Source of the DNA: Candidatus Tepidiaquacella proteinivora | GTDB lineage: Bacteria; Bacteroidota; Ignavibacteria; Tepidaquicellales; Tepidaquicellaceae | DNA: 64,000 nt | Assembly: GCA_013348845.1 (NCBI GenBank) | Contig: CP054675.1 | Coordinates: 939,501-1,003,500 of the forward strand | Direction: 5' to 3' | In this document: positions 9,860 through 18,917 of the stretch, in pieces | How positions within the stretch are numbered: the stretch's first letter is position 1 | How the letters are laid out: each line of letters opens with the position of its first letter | Translations under genes and position numbers: made by a program | Notes under the pieces: generated by a model | Told to the model about the DNA's origin: nothing | The model's database searches: none | What the model saw: only the letters and a program-made list of their open reading frames with translations

Positions 9860-9995
9860 TTTGTTCTCCTTTTTTATTTTAGTTTATAAAAAATAACCAT
9901 TAAATAACAATTTGTTTAGAGTTCAATATAATATGTTTTTATAATTATGTCAATATATATTGTAAGTAGCAACACTAAAATAAAAAATAAAAAAA

Positions 9996-10922
9996 TTAGC
10001 CTAAAAACTTTGATAATTTATCAATTTTTTTTAATATTTCAAATAAAATTCTTTTCTCACCTTCAGGTGTTTTTCCTGCAATGTGATTTGTTAAAATGAC
10101 ATTTTCAAGAGTAATAAATTCAGAATTAACTAATGGTTCATTTTCAAATACATCTATTCCAGCGGATAAAACTTTTTTCTTTTTTAAAAAATGAATAAGA
10201 TATTTTTCATCAACTACACCACCACGGGAAGTATTGATAAATATTACTCCATCTTTCATCCTTTTAAATTTGTCTTCATTAATAAAATGATAATTTTTTT
10301 CATCAAGCGGAATATGAACTGTAATAATGTCAGAGTTCTCCAATAAATAATTTAATGGTTTAAAGGTAAAGTTCTTATGTCTTTGTTTAACTAATGGATT
10401 AATGTCATTAGCAATAATTTTTGCCTGGAAAACTTTTAAATATTTTCCAACAAGCGAGCCGACTTTTCCAAAGCCGATAATACCTATTTTTTTTCCTCTG
10501 AGTTCCTCTCTATAAAAATCATAGAAACTAAAATAATTATTTCTGGTAAGCCTGTCAGAAAGGATAATGTTTTTCAAGTTGGAAAGAATTAAAGCAACTG
10601 TATGCTCAGCTGCTGACAGAGAGTTGCCGGATTCAGAATTAATAATTTTAATTTTTTTCTTTAATGCATATTTAACATCAATATGGTCTGTTCCTTTAGA
10701 GCAGGTGGCAATAATTTTAAATTTTGTTTTATCAATAAACTCTCTGTCAATTTTTCTTGTACTTTTAATAATAAGAATATCAAAATCAGAATAATTATAA
10801 ATTATTTCTGAATTTGTAATACCGAAATCCGGAATAATGTTAAATCGTTTTTTTGATAATACCCCAGTGTATATTAAATTGACATAATCAGGAATAAGAA
10901 TATTTAACTTTTTTTTTTCTAT
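9996..10922 (-). CDS. D-2-hydroxyacid dehydrogenase (SerA-like) with no normal start codon
   Basis: The frame is open from about 10925 to the stop at 9996 and encodes about 308 residues of a short SerA-type dehydrogenase. Seen along it: FKIIATCSKGTDHIDV near 68-83, SGNSLSAAEHTVAL near 98-111, the NAD-binding GIIGFGKVG near 147-155, NTSRGGVVDE, DVFENEP and NHIAGKTPE. The last three hold the expected Arg, Glu and His of the active site. No ATG, GTG or TTG exists in frame before a TTG at 10577, which would remove the whole N-terminal substrate-side domain and is too late to be right. The best candidate start is an ATA at 10920-10922 overlapping the engB TAG stop, or an ATT a few codons later. 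A mutation, an assembly error (there is an A10 run at 10909-10918) or a true non-AUG start are all possible. It probably oxidises a 2-hydroxyacid such as 3-phosphoglycerate. Confidence 0.8.
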   Translation of the reverse strand: MEKKKLNILIPDYVNLIYTGVLSKKRFNIIPDFGITNSEIIYNYSDFDILIIKSTRKIDREFIDKTKFKIIATCSKGTDHIDVKYALKKKIKIINSESGNSLSAAEHTVALILSNLKNIILSDRLTRNNYFSFYDFYREELRGKKIGIIGFGKVGSLVGKYLKVFQAKIIANDINPLVKQRHKNFTFKPLNYLLENSDIITVHIPLDEKNYHFINEDKFKRMKDGVIFINTSRGGVVDEKYLIHFLKKKKVLSAGIDVFENEPLVNSEFITLENVILTNHIAGKTPEGEKRILFEILKKIDKLSKFLG

Positions 10923-11518
10923 TTCTCAGGTTTATTTAAATATTCTTCAATAATATTTAAGATTTCATTCTTTCCCTGCCCAGTAATAATAGAAAACGGA
11001 ATGTAATCAATACAAAGAGCGTCGTTCTTAACAAGTTTAGAAACACGATAAATTTGTTTATCCATTTTATTAGCAGAAATTTTATCTGCTTTAGTAAGAA
11101 CAATGGCAAAAGGTATTTCATAATATTCAAGCCAGTTAATCATAAGCTCGTCAAGATAAGTGGGTTCATTTCTTGAATCAATCATAACAAAAACCACTTT
11201 TACATTTTGTCGTTCACTAATGTAATCTTCAACAAGCTTACGCCAACCTGCTCTGATTTGTTCCGGAACTTTTGCATAGCCATAACCCGGCAGATCAACA
11301 AGGTAAAATTTTTCATTTATCAGGAAATAATTTAACTGCTTTGTTTTGCCGGGCACAGACCCAATCTTTGCAAGATTTTTCTTATTGCAAATCTTATTAA
11401 TTAATGACGATTTACCGACATTTGACCTTCCGACAAAAACAAATTCAGATAATACAGATGATGGTAATGTCCTTAGGTCATATATACTTTCTATGAATTC
11501 TGCTGAAGTTATTTTCAT
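10919..11518 (-). CDS. engB: Ribosome-biogenesis GTP-binding protein EngB/YsxC
   Basis: A 199-residue member of the TrmE-Era-EngA-EngB-Septin GTPases. The G1 P-loop is GRSNVGKSS (30-38), G3 is DLPGYGYAKVP near residue 75, and G4 is TKAD near 142. The length fits the family (about 195-210). EngB is needed for assembly of the large ribosomal subunit, which fits its place just after the ribosomal protein cluster. A terminator lies between rplQ and this gene, so it likely has its own promoter or relies on read-through. Its TAG stop overlaps the candidate start of the dehydrogenase downstream, suggesting translational coupling. Confidence 0.95.
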   Translation of the reverse strand: MKITSAEFIESIYDLRTLPSSVLSEFVFVGRSNVGKSSLINKICNKKNLAKIGSVPGKTKQLNYFLINEKFYLVDLPGYGYAKVPEQIRAGWRKLVEDYISERQNVKVVFVMIDSRNEPTYLDELMINWLEYYEIPFAIVLTKADKISANKMDKQIYRVSKLVKNDALCIDYIPFSIITGQGKNEILNIIEEYLNKPEK

Positions 11519-11530
11519 TTTATAATAATT

Positions 11531-11581
11531 AAAAAAACCTTAACTTTTTTTTAAAGATATGTTATAAATAAGTTAAGGTTT
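11531..11581 (-). terminator. Terminator of the ribosomal protein cluster after rplQ
   Basis: A 12-bp stem (arms 11535-11546 and 11570-11581, AAACCTTAACTT) with a 23-nt loop is followed on the minus strand by a T run (11531-11537). It sits between rplQ and engB. The long loop makes it weaker than a textbook terminator. Confidence 0.65.
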
Positions 11582-11656
11582 AGTTTTTTCAACTTTTTGT
11601 TTTAAATTTATACAAATTTAATACAAAAAGAACAATAATTAAATGAAAAAATAATT

Positions 11657-12154
11657 TTACTTTTTAGAAGACTTTGATGACTTTTCGGAAGTTTTCGTTT
11701 CTTTCTTACCAGTTTTCTTTGCCTGCTTTTCTTTTTCCTTTTCTTTAGCTCTTACTTCTGCTGCTACATCATAATCAACAAATTCTATAATAGCTTTATC
11801 TGCACCATCCCCTAATCTATGTCCGGTTTTTAGAATTCTGAGATAGCCACCATTTCTATTAGCAACTTTATCTGCGATTTCTTTAAATAAAATATTTAAT
11901 GCTTCTTTATCTTTTATATACTTTCTTGCTTCCCTGCGTTGATGAATGCTTTTCTCCAAATTTTCACTTCCGTATTTCAAAGCGCGACGGGCTTTAGTTA
12001 TTATTGGCTCTAAATATGTGCGCAATTCCTTAGCTTTAGCAACAGTAGTTTCAATCCTTTTACTTTTTATTAAAGATACTGCTAAATTTGATAGCATCGC
12101 TTTCTTATGACTTGCTGTCCGTTTTAGTTTTCTTCCTTTTTTCCTATGTTCCAT
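11657..12154 (-). CDS. rplQ: Ribosomal protein L17 with charged C-terminal tail
   Basis: At 165 residues this is longer than the usual bacterial L17 (about 120-130). The core opens MEHRKKGRKLKRTASHKKAM and runs to about residue 130; the remaining 35 residues are Lys/Glu/Ser-rich low-complexity sequence ending KSSKK. L17 binds 23S rRNA near the peptide exit. It is the last gene of the ribosomal cluster, 27 bp after rpoA, as in most bacteria, and a terminator follows. Confidence 0.97.
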   Translation of the reverse strand: MEHRKKGRKLKRTASHKKAMLSNLAVSLIKSKRIETTVAKAKELRTYLEPIITKARRALKYGSENLEKSIHQRREARKYIKDKEALNILFKEIADKVANRNGGYLRILKTGHRLGDGADKAIIEFVDYDVAAEVRAKEKEKEKQAKKTGKKETKTSEKSSKSSKK

Positions 12155-12181
12155 TTAATCTAATATTTATTCTTACAAAAA

Positions 12182-13180
12182 TTATTTTCTTTTCTCTGGA
12201 TTTAAATATTTAGAAACATCCATACCGAAAGATAATCCAAAGCTTTCAATAAGTTCTCCCAATTCTGCAAGTGATTTTCTACCGAAATTCCGATAGTGTA
12301 ACATTTCTGATTCGTTTTTCTTAACAAGGTCTGCAATTGTTTTAATTTCTGCTGACCTTAAACAGTTCTGAGACCTGACAGATAAATCAAGTTCATCGAT
12401 AGGTGTTAAAAGAATTTTTCTTATCCGTTCAAATTCTTCATCTTCTTCCTCATCAACTGCAACTTCTTCAACTTCTTCCTTCGGACCAATATCTATAAAA
12501 TATTGTATATGGTCTCTTAATATTTTTGCAGATTGTACAATTGCTTCAGAGGGAGTAATAGTACCATCTGTATGAATTTCAATTGTAAGTTTTTCATAAT
12601 CTGTTCTCTGTCCGACTCTTGTATTTTCAACTGTGTAATTTACTTTTAATACAGGAGAAAAAAGAGAATCTACAAAAATAAAACCAAGTGGTAAATCAGA
12701 TTTTTTATTTTCTTCAGCCGGAACATAACCAATACCACTGCCAATCCTTAATTCAATATTTAATTTAGCATCTTTGTTTAAACTCGCAATATGAATTTCA
12801 GGATTCATAATTTCAAAATCACTTGTAGCATCCTGTATATCCTGCGCGGTAAATTCTTTCGGACCTGTAAGTTTAAATTCTATTTTATTTGATTTGTTTG
12901 TTAAATCTTTAAAACGAACTTCTTTAAGGTTTAAAATAATTTCTGATAAATCTTCTACAACACCTTTAATTGCTGTAAATTCATGTGGAATATCATTAAT
13001 TCTAACAGCAGTAATTGCACATCCGGGAAGAGATGATAACAAGACTCTTCTTAACGAATTCCCAATTGTAATCCCGAAACCTCTTTCAAGAGGTTGTAAA
13101 ATAAATTTACTGTAAGTATTGGTTTGAGTGGATTCATCCAATACTAATTTTTCGGGTACTTGCAAATGATTTACTTTCAT
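12182..13180 (-). CDS. rpoA: DNA-directed RNA polymerase alpha subunit
   Basis: A 332-residue alpha subunit. The N-terminal dimerisation and assembly domain contains GFGITIGNSLRRVLLSSLPG (34-53). An acidic linker (EEVEEVAVDEEEDEEFERI) follows, and then the C-terminal DNA- and activator-binding domain with LDLSVRSQNCLRSAEIKTI and RKSLAEL. Length and layout are standard. It sits between rpsD and rplQ as in most bacteria, so polymerase and ribosome synthesis share one transcript. Confidence 0.98.
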   Translation of the reverse strand: MKVNHLQVPEKLVLDESTQTNTYSKFILQPLERGFGITIGNSLRRVLLSSLPGCAITAVRINDIPHEFTAIKGVVEDLSEIILNLKEVRFKDLTNKSNKIEFKLTGPKEFTAQDIQDATSDFEIMNPEIHIASLNKDAKLNIELRIGSGIGYVPAEENKKSDLPLGFIFVDSLFSPVLKVNYTVENTRVGQRTDYEKLTIEIHTDGTITPSEAIVQSAKILRDHIQYFIDIGPKEEVEEVAVDEEEDEEFERIRKILLTPIDELDLSVRSQNCLRSAEIKTIADLVKKNESEMLHYRNFGRKSLAELGELIESFGLSFGMDVSKYLNPEKRK

Positions 13181-13212
13181 TTGTTATTAAAATAAATTTA
13201 TAAAATAACTTA

Positions 13213-13842
13213 TTATTTTGAATATAATTCAACTACTAATTGCTCACTACCTATAAATGGAATCTGGTCTCTTTCAGGTATTGATAGAAAAGTACCAGTC
13301 ATAGAAGCTTTATCGAGTGATAACCACGGAGGAATCATATTATCTTTTACTCTTTTCATAGACTCATGAATAACGGATAATTTTTTGCTTTTCTCTCTTA
13401 CTTTAATAACATCACCCGGCTTCAATAAATAAGAAGGGACGTTAACAACTTTTCCATTAATAGTAAAATGCCTATGCAGAATAATTTGCCTTGCTGCCTT
13501 TCTTGAAGGAGCCATACCTAATCTATATAAAGTATTGTCAAATCTTCTTTCAAGCAATTTCACAAGATTCTCACCTGTAACGCCTTTTTTCTTAGAAGCA
13601 AGTTCAAAGTAATTCTTGAATTGTCTTTCAAGTAGACCGTAAGTTCTACGGATTTTCTGCTTTTCACGCAACTGAATTGCGTAGTCTGTAATTTTAGGCC
13701 TTCGGACAGTACCAAACTGACCGGGTGGATAATTTCTTTTTTCTATCGGGCATTTTTCAGAGTAGCATTTTATACCCTTAAGAAATAATTTAGTCCTTTC
13801 TCTTCTGCAAAGTTTGCAGTTTGCATCTGTATATCTTGCCAA
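13213..13842 (-). CDS. rpsD: Ribosomal protein S4, zinc-binding form
   Basis: A 209-residue S4. The N-terminus carries four cysteines (C9, C12, C26, C31) of the zinc-binding C+ form, and the S4 RNA-binding domain (LERRFDNTLYRLGMAPSRKA) lies around residues 100-165. S4 is a primary binder of 16S rRNA and in many bacteria represses its own operon. The start codon is TTG (13840-13842), with no clear ribosome-binding site. TTG is chosen because it gives the conserved MARY N-terminus. Confidence 0.97.
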   Translation of the reverse strand: MARYTDANCKLCRRERTKLFLKGIKCYSEKCPIEKRNYPPGQFGTVRRPKITDYAIQLREKQKIRRTYGLLERQFKNYFELASKKKGVTGENLVKLLERRFDNTLYRLGMAPSRKAARQIILHRHFTINGKVVNVPSYLLKPGDVIKVREKSKKLSVIHESMKRVKDNMIPPWLSLDKASMTGTFLSIPERDQIPFIGSEQLVVELYSK

Positions 13843-13877
13843 AGTTTTATAAATATTTTAGTTTTTAAAAATATATC

Positions 13878-14264
13878 TTAAACTCTTCTTCTTTTTGGTG
13901 GTCTGCAACCATTATGTGGTATTGGAGTAATATCTTTAATGGCTGTAATTTCAAGACCAGCTGTATTTAATGCTCGTACAGCGGCATCTCTTCCAGCTCC
14001 GACTCCTTTTATTAATACTTCAACCTTTCTTAAACCTAAATTATATGCTTCCTTCGCAGCGGTTTCAGCCGTTAATTGAGCAGCAAAAGGAGTGTTCTTT
14101 TTTGAACCTTTAAAACCCATTCTGCCTGAGGAAGCCCACGCTATTGTATTGCCATAAACATCAGTAAGGGTAACAATTACATTGTTGAATGTTGCTTTAA
14201 TGTGCGCAATACCATTAGCATCAACCTGTATTTTTTTCTTTGCCTTTTTATAAGTCTTTGCCAA
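13878..14264 (-). CDS. rpsK: Ribosomal protein S11
   Basis: A 128-residue S11 with the conserved [18 protein letters not shown] segment, GRDAAVRAL and the C-terminal [11 protein letters not shown]. It forms part of the small-subunit platform. The start codon is TTG (14262-14264), again giving the usual Met-Ala N-terminus. No Shine-Dalgarno sequence is obvious. It lies 26 bp after rpsM in the standard rpsM-rpsK-rpsD-rpoA-rplQ order. Confidence 0.97.
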   Translation of the reverse strand: MAKTYKKAKKKIQVDANGIAHIKATFNNVIVTLTDVYGNTIAWASSGRMGFKGSKKNTPFAAQLTAETAAKEAYNLGLRKVEVLIKGVGAGRDAAVRALNTAGLEITAIKDITPIPHNGCRPPKRRRV

Positions 14265-14290
14265 TTGAATTAAAATTTAATTTATCAAAA

Positions 14291-14671
14291 TTATTTCTTT
14301 GCAGTTGCTTTCTTCTTTCCTGCAACAGTTTTCCGTTTTCCTTTCCTCGTTCTTGCATTTGTACGGGTTCTTTGACCTCTCACCGGCAATCCTTTTCTGT
14401 GACGCTTTCCGCGATATGTTCCAATATCCATAAGTCTTTTAATGTTCATCTGAACCTCTGAACGAAGCGCTCCTTCTATTTTATAATTGGAAATTTCATT
14501 CCTGATAGCATTAACCTGTTCATCAGTTAAATTAGCAACTTTAATATCTTCGCTAATACCCAATTTATTGAGAATCTTCCTTGAAGTAGAAACTCCAATT
14601 CCGTAAATAGAAGTTAATCCAATTACGATTCTTTTGTTTTTCGGTAAGTCGATACCACCTATTCTTGCCAA
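14291..14671 (-). CDS. rpsM: Ribosomal protein S13
   Basis: A 126-residue S13 starting [15 protein letters not shown], with the helix-two-turn-helix segment around [18 protein letters not shown] and the Arg-rich [13 protein letters not shown] motif near the C-terminus. It contacts the subunit interface and the P-site tRNA. The start is TTG (14669-14671), supported by a strong AAGGAG ribosome-binding site a few bases upstream. It follows rpmJ by 31 bp. Confidence 0.97.
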   Translation of the reverse strand: MARIGGIDLPKNKRIVIGLTSIYGIGVSTSRKILNKLGISEDIKVANLTDEQVNAIRNEISNYKIEGALRSEVQMNIKRLMDIGTYRGKRHRKGLPVRGQRTRTNARTRKGKRKTVAGKKKATAKK

Positions 14672-14702
14672 TTTTTTTCTCCTTTATTAAATGTGATAAA
14701 AT

Positions 14703-14816
14703 TTAACCTTGTCTTTGTTTATGTTTCGGATTAGAGCAAATAACCCTGACAACACCTTTTCGTTTAATAATCTTGCATTTATCACATATTTTTTTTACTG
14801 AACTTCTTACTTTCAT
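14703..14816 (-). CDS. rpmJ: Ribosomal protein L36, zinc-binding form
   Basis: A 37-residue L36 ([15 protein letters not shown]... ending HKQRQG). The zinc ligands C11, C14, C27 and H32 are all present, so this is the zinc-ribbon form. L36 is the smallest large-subunit protein and sits near the peptidyl-transferase region. It starts one base after the infA stop codon, matching the usual infA-rpmJ-rpsM order. Confidence 0.96.
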   Translation of the reverse strand: MKVRSSVKKICDKCKIIKRKGVVRVICSNPKHKQRQG

Positions 14817-14817
14817 A

Positions 14818-15036
14818 TTATTTATGTCTATATGTTATTCTTCCTTTAGTTAAATCATAAGGTGAAAGTTCAACAGTAACTTTATCACCTTGTAAAATTT
14901 TAATGTAGTTCAATCTCATTTTTCCTGATATATGAGCCAGAACTTCGTGGCCATTTTGCAAACGAACTTTAAAAGTTGTGTTAGGAAGAATTTCCGTTAT
15001 AATTCCATCAACTTTTATTACATCCTGTTTTGCCAT
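14818..15036 (-). CDS. infA: Translation initiation factor IF-1
   Basis: A 72-residue IF-1, the standard length. It is a single OB-fold, with [20 protein letters not shown] at the start, [14 protein letters not shown] in the middle and GRITYRHK at the end. IF-1 occupies the ribosomal A site during initiation. Its ATG directly follows the map stop codon (TAAATG), pointing to coupled translation. Confidence 0.97.
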   Translation of the reverse strand: MAKQDVIKVDGIITEILPNTTFKVRLQNGHEVLAHISGKMRLNYIKILQGDKVTVELSPYDLTKGRITYRHK

Positions 15037-15804
15037 TTAATAACCTTTAGTTAAAATTTCTGGTTCATTGTCAGTAATTAAAATTGTATGTTCAAAATGT
15101 GCTGACGGCTCTTTATCTTTAGTCACAATGGTCCAACCATCTTCCAAACAAATAACTTCGTGAGTACCATAATTAACCATTGGTTCTATTGCCAGTACCA
15201 TACCTTTTTTAAGTAAGAACTTATTATCCTGTGAGTAATAATTCGGTACAGGCGGTTCTTCGTGTAATTTACTTCCTATACCATGTCCAACAAGAACCCT
15301 AACCACACCGAATCCTGAACTTTCACAATGTTCCTGTATAGCGTAGGAAACATCATTCATTTGATTACCATCTCTTGCCTGAGCAATTCCTAAATATAAC
15401 GATTCTTTAGTAATTTTCAAAAGCTTTTTTTTCTTCTCATTAATTTCACCAACCGGAAATGTGTAAGCACCATCTCCAAAATAACCATTTTTTTTAACAC
15501 CAACATCAATCGAAACAATATCACCTTCCATCAATTTTCTATCAGAAGGAATACCGTGAACAACTTCTTCATTAACCGATATACAAGAGGCAGCCGGGAA
15601 AGGCTTTGAATACTTTGATTTTCCATATCCTTTAAATGCCGGGTCAGCACCTTCTGAAATAATTATCTCTTCAATAATATTATTAATTTCTTTTGTAGTA
15701 ATACCAGGCTTTATATAATTACCGATATTTTTAAGAACTAAAGAAACAATTCTACAACTTTCTTTAATTAAATCAATTTCTCGAGAAGATTTAATCAAAC
15801 CCAT
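15037..15804 (-). CDS. map: Methionine aminopeptidase, type I
   Basis: A 255-residue type I methionine aminopeptidase, which removes the initiator Met from nascent proteins. The metal-site motifs are visible: SIDVGVKKNGYFGDGAYTF (two Asp), VGHGIGSKLHEEPPVPNY (His) and MVLAIEPMV (Glu), with a second Glu near the C-terminus (FEHTILIT context). The length matches the family. It sits between secY and infA as in many Bacteroidota and Firmicutes, and starts 3 bp after the secY stop. Confidence 0.96.
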   Translation of the reverse strand: MGLIKSSREIDLIKESCRIVSLVLKNIGNYIKPGITTKEINNIIEEIIISEGADPAFKGYGKSKYSKPFPAASCISVNEEVVHGIPSDRKLMEGDIVSIDVGVKKNGYFGDGAYTFPVGEINEKKKKLLKITKESLYLGIAQARDGNQMNDVSYAIQEHCESSGFGVVRVLVGHGIGSKLHEEPPVPNYYSQDNKFLLKKGMVLAIEPMVNYGTHEVICLEDGWTIVTKDKEPSAHFEHTILITDNEPEILTKGY

Positions 15805-15807
15805 TAA

Positions 15808-17148
15808 TCAATACCTTCTCGACTTTAATTTTGTTCCTTTCATAAATCCGTCGTAGTGTCTCATTAAAAGATGAGATTCGATTTGCTGCAAAGTATCTAA
15901 AGCAACACCTACGACGATTAATAAACTTGTACCACCAAAAAACTGAGCTAACCCCTGCGTAACGCCCAATTTACTAAGAAAAGTCGGGATAATAGCAATA
16001 ATTGCAAGAAATATAGAACCGGGTAAAGTTATTTTTGTTAAAATATTATCAATAAAATCTGAAGTAGGTTTACCTGGTCTTACTCCCGGTATGAATCCAC
16101 CCTGCTTTTTCATATTATCAGCAACATCTTTCGGGTTAAAAGCAATTGCTGTATAAAAATAAGTGAAAAATATAATCAGTAAAGCATATAATATTGAATA
16201 AACCCAACTTTGATAATTGAAATATTGTGCAACTCTTTGCATAAACTCACTTGGGAAAAAAGACAGGATTGTACTTGGAACAAACATAATAGACTGAGCA
16301 AAAATAATAGGCATAACACCGGCAGCATTTACTTTTAATGGTATGTATTGAGTAACACCACCATAAACTTTTCTACCAATAACTCTTTTTGCATATTGCA
16401 CAGGAATTTTTCTCGTTGCAACAGTTAATACAACAACGCTAGCTATAATTAATATAAACGCTGCAAAATAAACCAATTCGACCAAAATATTTCTATCAGT
16501 ATTCGGGTCTGCTATTAACTGATACTCGGCAAATAAGGCATAAGGGAATCTATCAATAATACCAATGAAAATAATAAGAGAAATTCCATTGCCAATACCT
16601 CGCTCTGTAATTTGTTCACCAAGCCACATCATAAAAATAGTACCAGCAGTAAGCATAATGACAGTTGATAGAGTAAAAACCATAGGTGAAATATCCGGCA
16701 CAACAACTGACATACCATTAATCTGTCTATGAGCAAGCTGGACACTTACTCCCCAAGCTTGTAATGCAGCAACAGGTACAGTTAAAAGGCGGGTAATCTG
16801 ATTAATTTTCTTTCTACCTTCTTCACCTTCTTTCTGGAGCTTTTGAAAATAAGGAAAAACAGCACCGAGTAATTGAATAATAATTGATGCGCTAATATAA
16901 GGCATAATACCTAAAGAAAAAATTGCTGCCTTACTAAAGGCACCACCTACAAATAAATCATAGAGACCTAATAGATCCTGTGCCGCAGATTGTGTTTGTT
17001 GCTGTAAAATTACAGCCACATTAATACCGGGTAAAGTTATATGTGCACCTATACGCACAACAAGTAAAAGAGCAAGAGTATAAAAAATCCTCGTTCTGAG
17101 CTCTTCTATCTTAAATATATTTCTAAAACTCTCAATGAATCCGCTCAT
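15808..17148 (-). CDS. secY: Protein translocase subunit SecY
   Basis: A 446-residue polytopic inner-membrane protein forming the core of the Sec channel. It has about ten hydrophobic helices, with the plug-region motif THITLPGINV-like sequence (HITLPGINV), GIMPYISASIIIQLL, ERGIGNGISLIIF and a basic cytosolic loop with VRPGKPTSDF. Its start overlaps the rplO stop by 4 bp (ATGA type). It would serve the many exported proteins in this window. Confidence 0.97.
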   Translation of the reverse strand: MSGFIESFRNIFKIEELRTRIFYTLALLLVVRIGAHITLPGINVAVILQQQTQSAAQDLLGLYDLFVGGAFSKAAIFSLGIMPYISASIIIQLLGAVFPYFQKLQKEGEEGRKKINQITRLLTVPVAALQAWGVSVQLAHRQINGMSVVVPDISPMVFTLSTVIMLTAGTIFMMWLGEQITERGIGNGISLIIFIGIIDRFPYALFAEYQLIADPNTDRNILVELVYFAAFILIIASVVVLTVATRKIPVQYAKRVIGRKVYGGVTQYIPLKVNAAGVMPIIFAQSIMFVPSTILSFFPSEFMQRVAQYFNYQSWVYSILYALLIIFFTYFYTAIAFNPKDVADNMKKQGGFIPGVRPGKPTSDFIDNILTKITLPGSIFLAIIAIIPTFLSKLGVTQGLAQFFGGTSLLIVVGVALDTLQQIESHLLMRHYDGFMKGTKLKSRRY

Positions 17149-17603
17149 ACTTTGATAGCTTTTCCTCCGAGATTTTCTATTTTTGTTATAGCAGATTTTG
17201 AAAAAGCATCTGCACTAATTTCAATTTTCGTTTTTAATTCTCCCCCACCAAGAATTTTCAAAGGTCTGTTTTTATTTTTTATAATTTTATTTTCGAGAAG
17301 TAATTCTTTTGATATGGTTGTATCTTTAATCTTCCCTGAATCTAATAATTTTTGTAAATCGCCTAAATTCATTTTTGTGTATTCAACCCTGTTAATATTC
17401 TTAAAACCAAATTTAGGGACTCTTCTTTGAAGTGGCATTTGACCACCTTCAAACCAAAATTTAAATTTATGTCCAGACCTTGCTTTAGCACCATTGTGCC
17501 CGCGGGTAGAAGTACCACCATAACCAGACCCCTGTCCTCTACCAACTCTTTTTTGCTTTCGTCTTGAACCTTCAGCGTATTTTAAATTACTTAGAATATG
17601 CAT
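17145..17603 (-). CDS. rplO: Ribosomal protein L15
   Basis: L15 of about 152 residues from the ATG at 17601-17603 (MHILSNLKYAEGSRRKQKR). A GTG nine bases upstream would add three residues, but the ATG gives the family's usual N-terminus. The Gly/Arg-rich stretch GRGQGSGYGGTSTRGHNGAK and GGQMPLQRRVPKFGF are diagnostic. L15 is a late-assembly large-subunit protein. The normal neighbour rpmD is separated from it by an outer-membrane protein gene and hairpins, so transcription of rplO and secY may be partly uncoupled from the upstream ribosomal genes. Confidence 0.95.
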   Translation of the reverse strand: MHILSNLKYAEGSRRKQKRVGRGQGSGYGGTSTRGHNGAKARSGHKFKFWFEGGQMPLQRRVPKFGFKNINRVEYTKMNLGDLQKLLDSGKIKDTTISKELLLENKIIKNKNRPLKILGGGELKTKIEISADAFSKSAITKIENLGGKAIKV

Positions 17604-17623
17604 TTCTTTCACTACAATATTAA

Positions 17624-17651
17624 AAGACCCCTCGTTTTCACAAGGGGTCTT
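17624..17651 (-). terminator. GC-rich hairpin between the barrel gene and rplO
   Basis: A 9-bp stem (AAGACCCCT / AGGGGTCTT) with a 10-nt loop lies 20 bases after the stop at 17672 and about 20 bases before the rplO start. A short T/A stretch follows on the minus strand, so termination is plausible but probably incomplete, since rplO and secY lie just beyond. Confidence 0.6.
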
Positions 17652-17671
17652 AATTTACTTAAATATCAAAT

Positions 17672-18859
17672 TTAGAATTTATATGAAGCTGAAATTACAC
17701 CAAATAAATCATTGTTATTTCCAGTAATCACATTTGGTCCTTCCTTAAGTAATCTTTCACCAACAGTTCCATCAATTGAGAATCTACCGAAGTGCATACC
17801 AAAACCTAATGTAATTGTTTGTGTTGGGTCTGTTGGATATTTAATGTTCCATTCTGCATTTGGTGTTACAGCTTTTACGGTTACCTTTTCACTAATTATT
17901 GATCTTGAATATCCTAATCTTCCAATTAACCAATCCGTAAATGACCATTCAAGACCTCCGTTGATTTTTGGGAAGTCCATTTGAGTAACTTCATAAATAT
18001 TAGTTACTTCATAAGTATAATATCCAAATGATAAACCACCCATCAATAATCCATCATCAAGTACTGGCATATTTATACCAGTTCCAACTGCTAATTGCAT
18101 TTGTTTGTAATCATTGCCAGCAACATTATTTGCATTTGGAGTCCAGCTAAATGTTCCAAAATAAACATAAGGAACGAATGCAACTGAAGATTTTCTTTCA
18201 AAATAGAATTTTCCTCTTAAGAATGCGTCAAGTTGCAGGCCACCATCGGTTTTATCTGTATAATTGGTGGTTTTGTATTCGTATTTATTTGTTTTAACAC
18301 CAATAGATGCTTCAAATAAATTTTTATCGAAATTTACTACTGTACCAACTTGACCACCAAGTGACATTGAGGACCATTCTTGCTTAACATTATTTAATGT
18401 TGAGTCTAAGCTCCACATTGCAATATAAGGAGCAACACCAATAGAAAATTCCTTAGTTGCATAAGCAAATAATACTTTCAAAGGAACAATTGGTTCTGCA
18501 ATACCGGGTACTGCACCCCAGCTTAAAAAATCATTCCATTTATCTTCTCTTTTATTGGCGACTAAACCGAGGCTGATTTCCTTTGAAACACCAAAGTTAA
18601 CACCGGCAAACTGTCCAGTAAGTTCATATTGTGTACCGGTAACTTTGTGTCTACCAATATCACCGAATAAATAGTTCTGGTAATAACCTGCCCAGGCAGG
18701 GTTTCTGTTAATATCTATTGATGCATCCCATAAAAATGGGTTGTAACCTAATGCTTCATATCTTGCTGTTCCACTTGGAATAGCATCTTGTGAAAATGAA
18801 ACACTGGTCAGCATCAACATAACAAATAAAATAGAGAGTAGAATTTTTACTGTTTTCAT
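17672..18859 (-). CDS. Outer-membrane beta-barrel-like protein inside the ribosomal operon
   Basis: I choose the ATG at 18859, which gives 395 residues and has a strong GGGAG ribosome-binding site; the longer 410-residue reading adds a Lys-rich leader before the signal peptide. The protein has a signal peptide (MKTVKILLSILFVML..., ending VSFSQ), then alternating amphipathic strands throughout and a terminal Phe (SASYKF), as in outer-membrane barrels. An early NRNPAWAG motif resembles the 'NPA' segment of FadL/PorV-like barrels, but no family is assigned with confidence. Its position is odd: it splits the conserved rpmD-rplO pair and is flanked by hairpins at 17624 and 18918. It could be a recent insertion carrying its own promoter. 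Confidence 0.75.
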   Translation of the reverse strand: MKTVKILLSILFVMLMLTSVSFSQDAIPSGTARYEALGYNPFLWDASIDINRNPAWAGYYQNYLFGDIGRHKVTGTQYELTGQFAGVNFGVSKEISLGLVANKREDKWNDFLSWGAVPGIAEPIVPLKVLFAYATKEFSIGVAPYIAMWSLDSTLNNVKQEWSSMSLGGQVGTVVNFDKNLFEASIGVKTNKYEYKTTNYTDKTDGGLQLDAFLRGKFYFERKSSVAFVPYVYFGTFSWTPNANNVAGNDYKQMQLAVGTGINMPVLDDGLLMGGLSFGYYTYEVTNIYEVTQMDFPKINGGLEWSFTDWLIGRLGYSRSIISEKVTVKAVTPNAEWNIKYPTDPTQTITLGFGMHFGRFSIDGTVGERLLKEGPNVITGNNNDLFGVISASYKF

Positions 18860-18917
18860 TTTTCTCCCTTTCTTTAGTTTTTTAATTTTTAATTTAGTTA
18901 ACATTATGGTTTCCCAT

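Noticed and set aside
9996-10577. Short 193-residue dehydrogenase starting at TTG 10577
   Set aside because: The frame continues upstream with conserved family sequence, so this start would truncate the protein.
10909-10918. A10 run as a programmed frameshift into the dehydrogenase
   Set aside because: No upstream frame carries an ATG that would enter by slippage, so a frameshift explains nothing that a start-codon change does not.
17604-17612. GTG start nine bases before the rplO ATG
   Set aside because: Adds three residues not typical of L15; the ATG at 17603 fits the family better.
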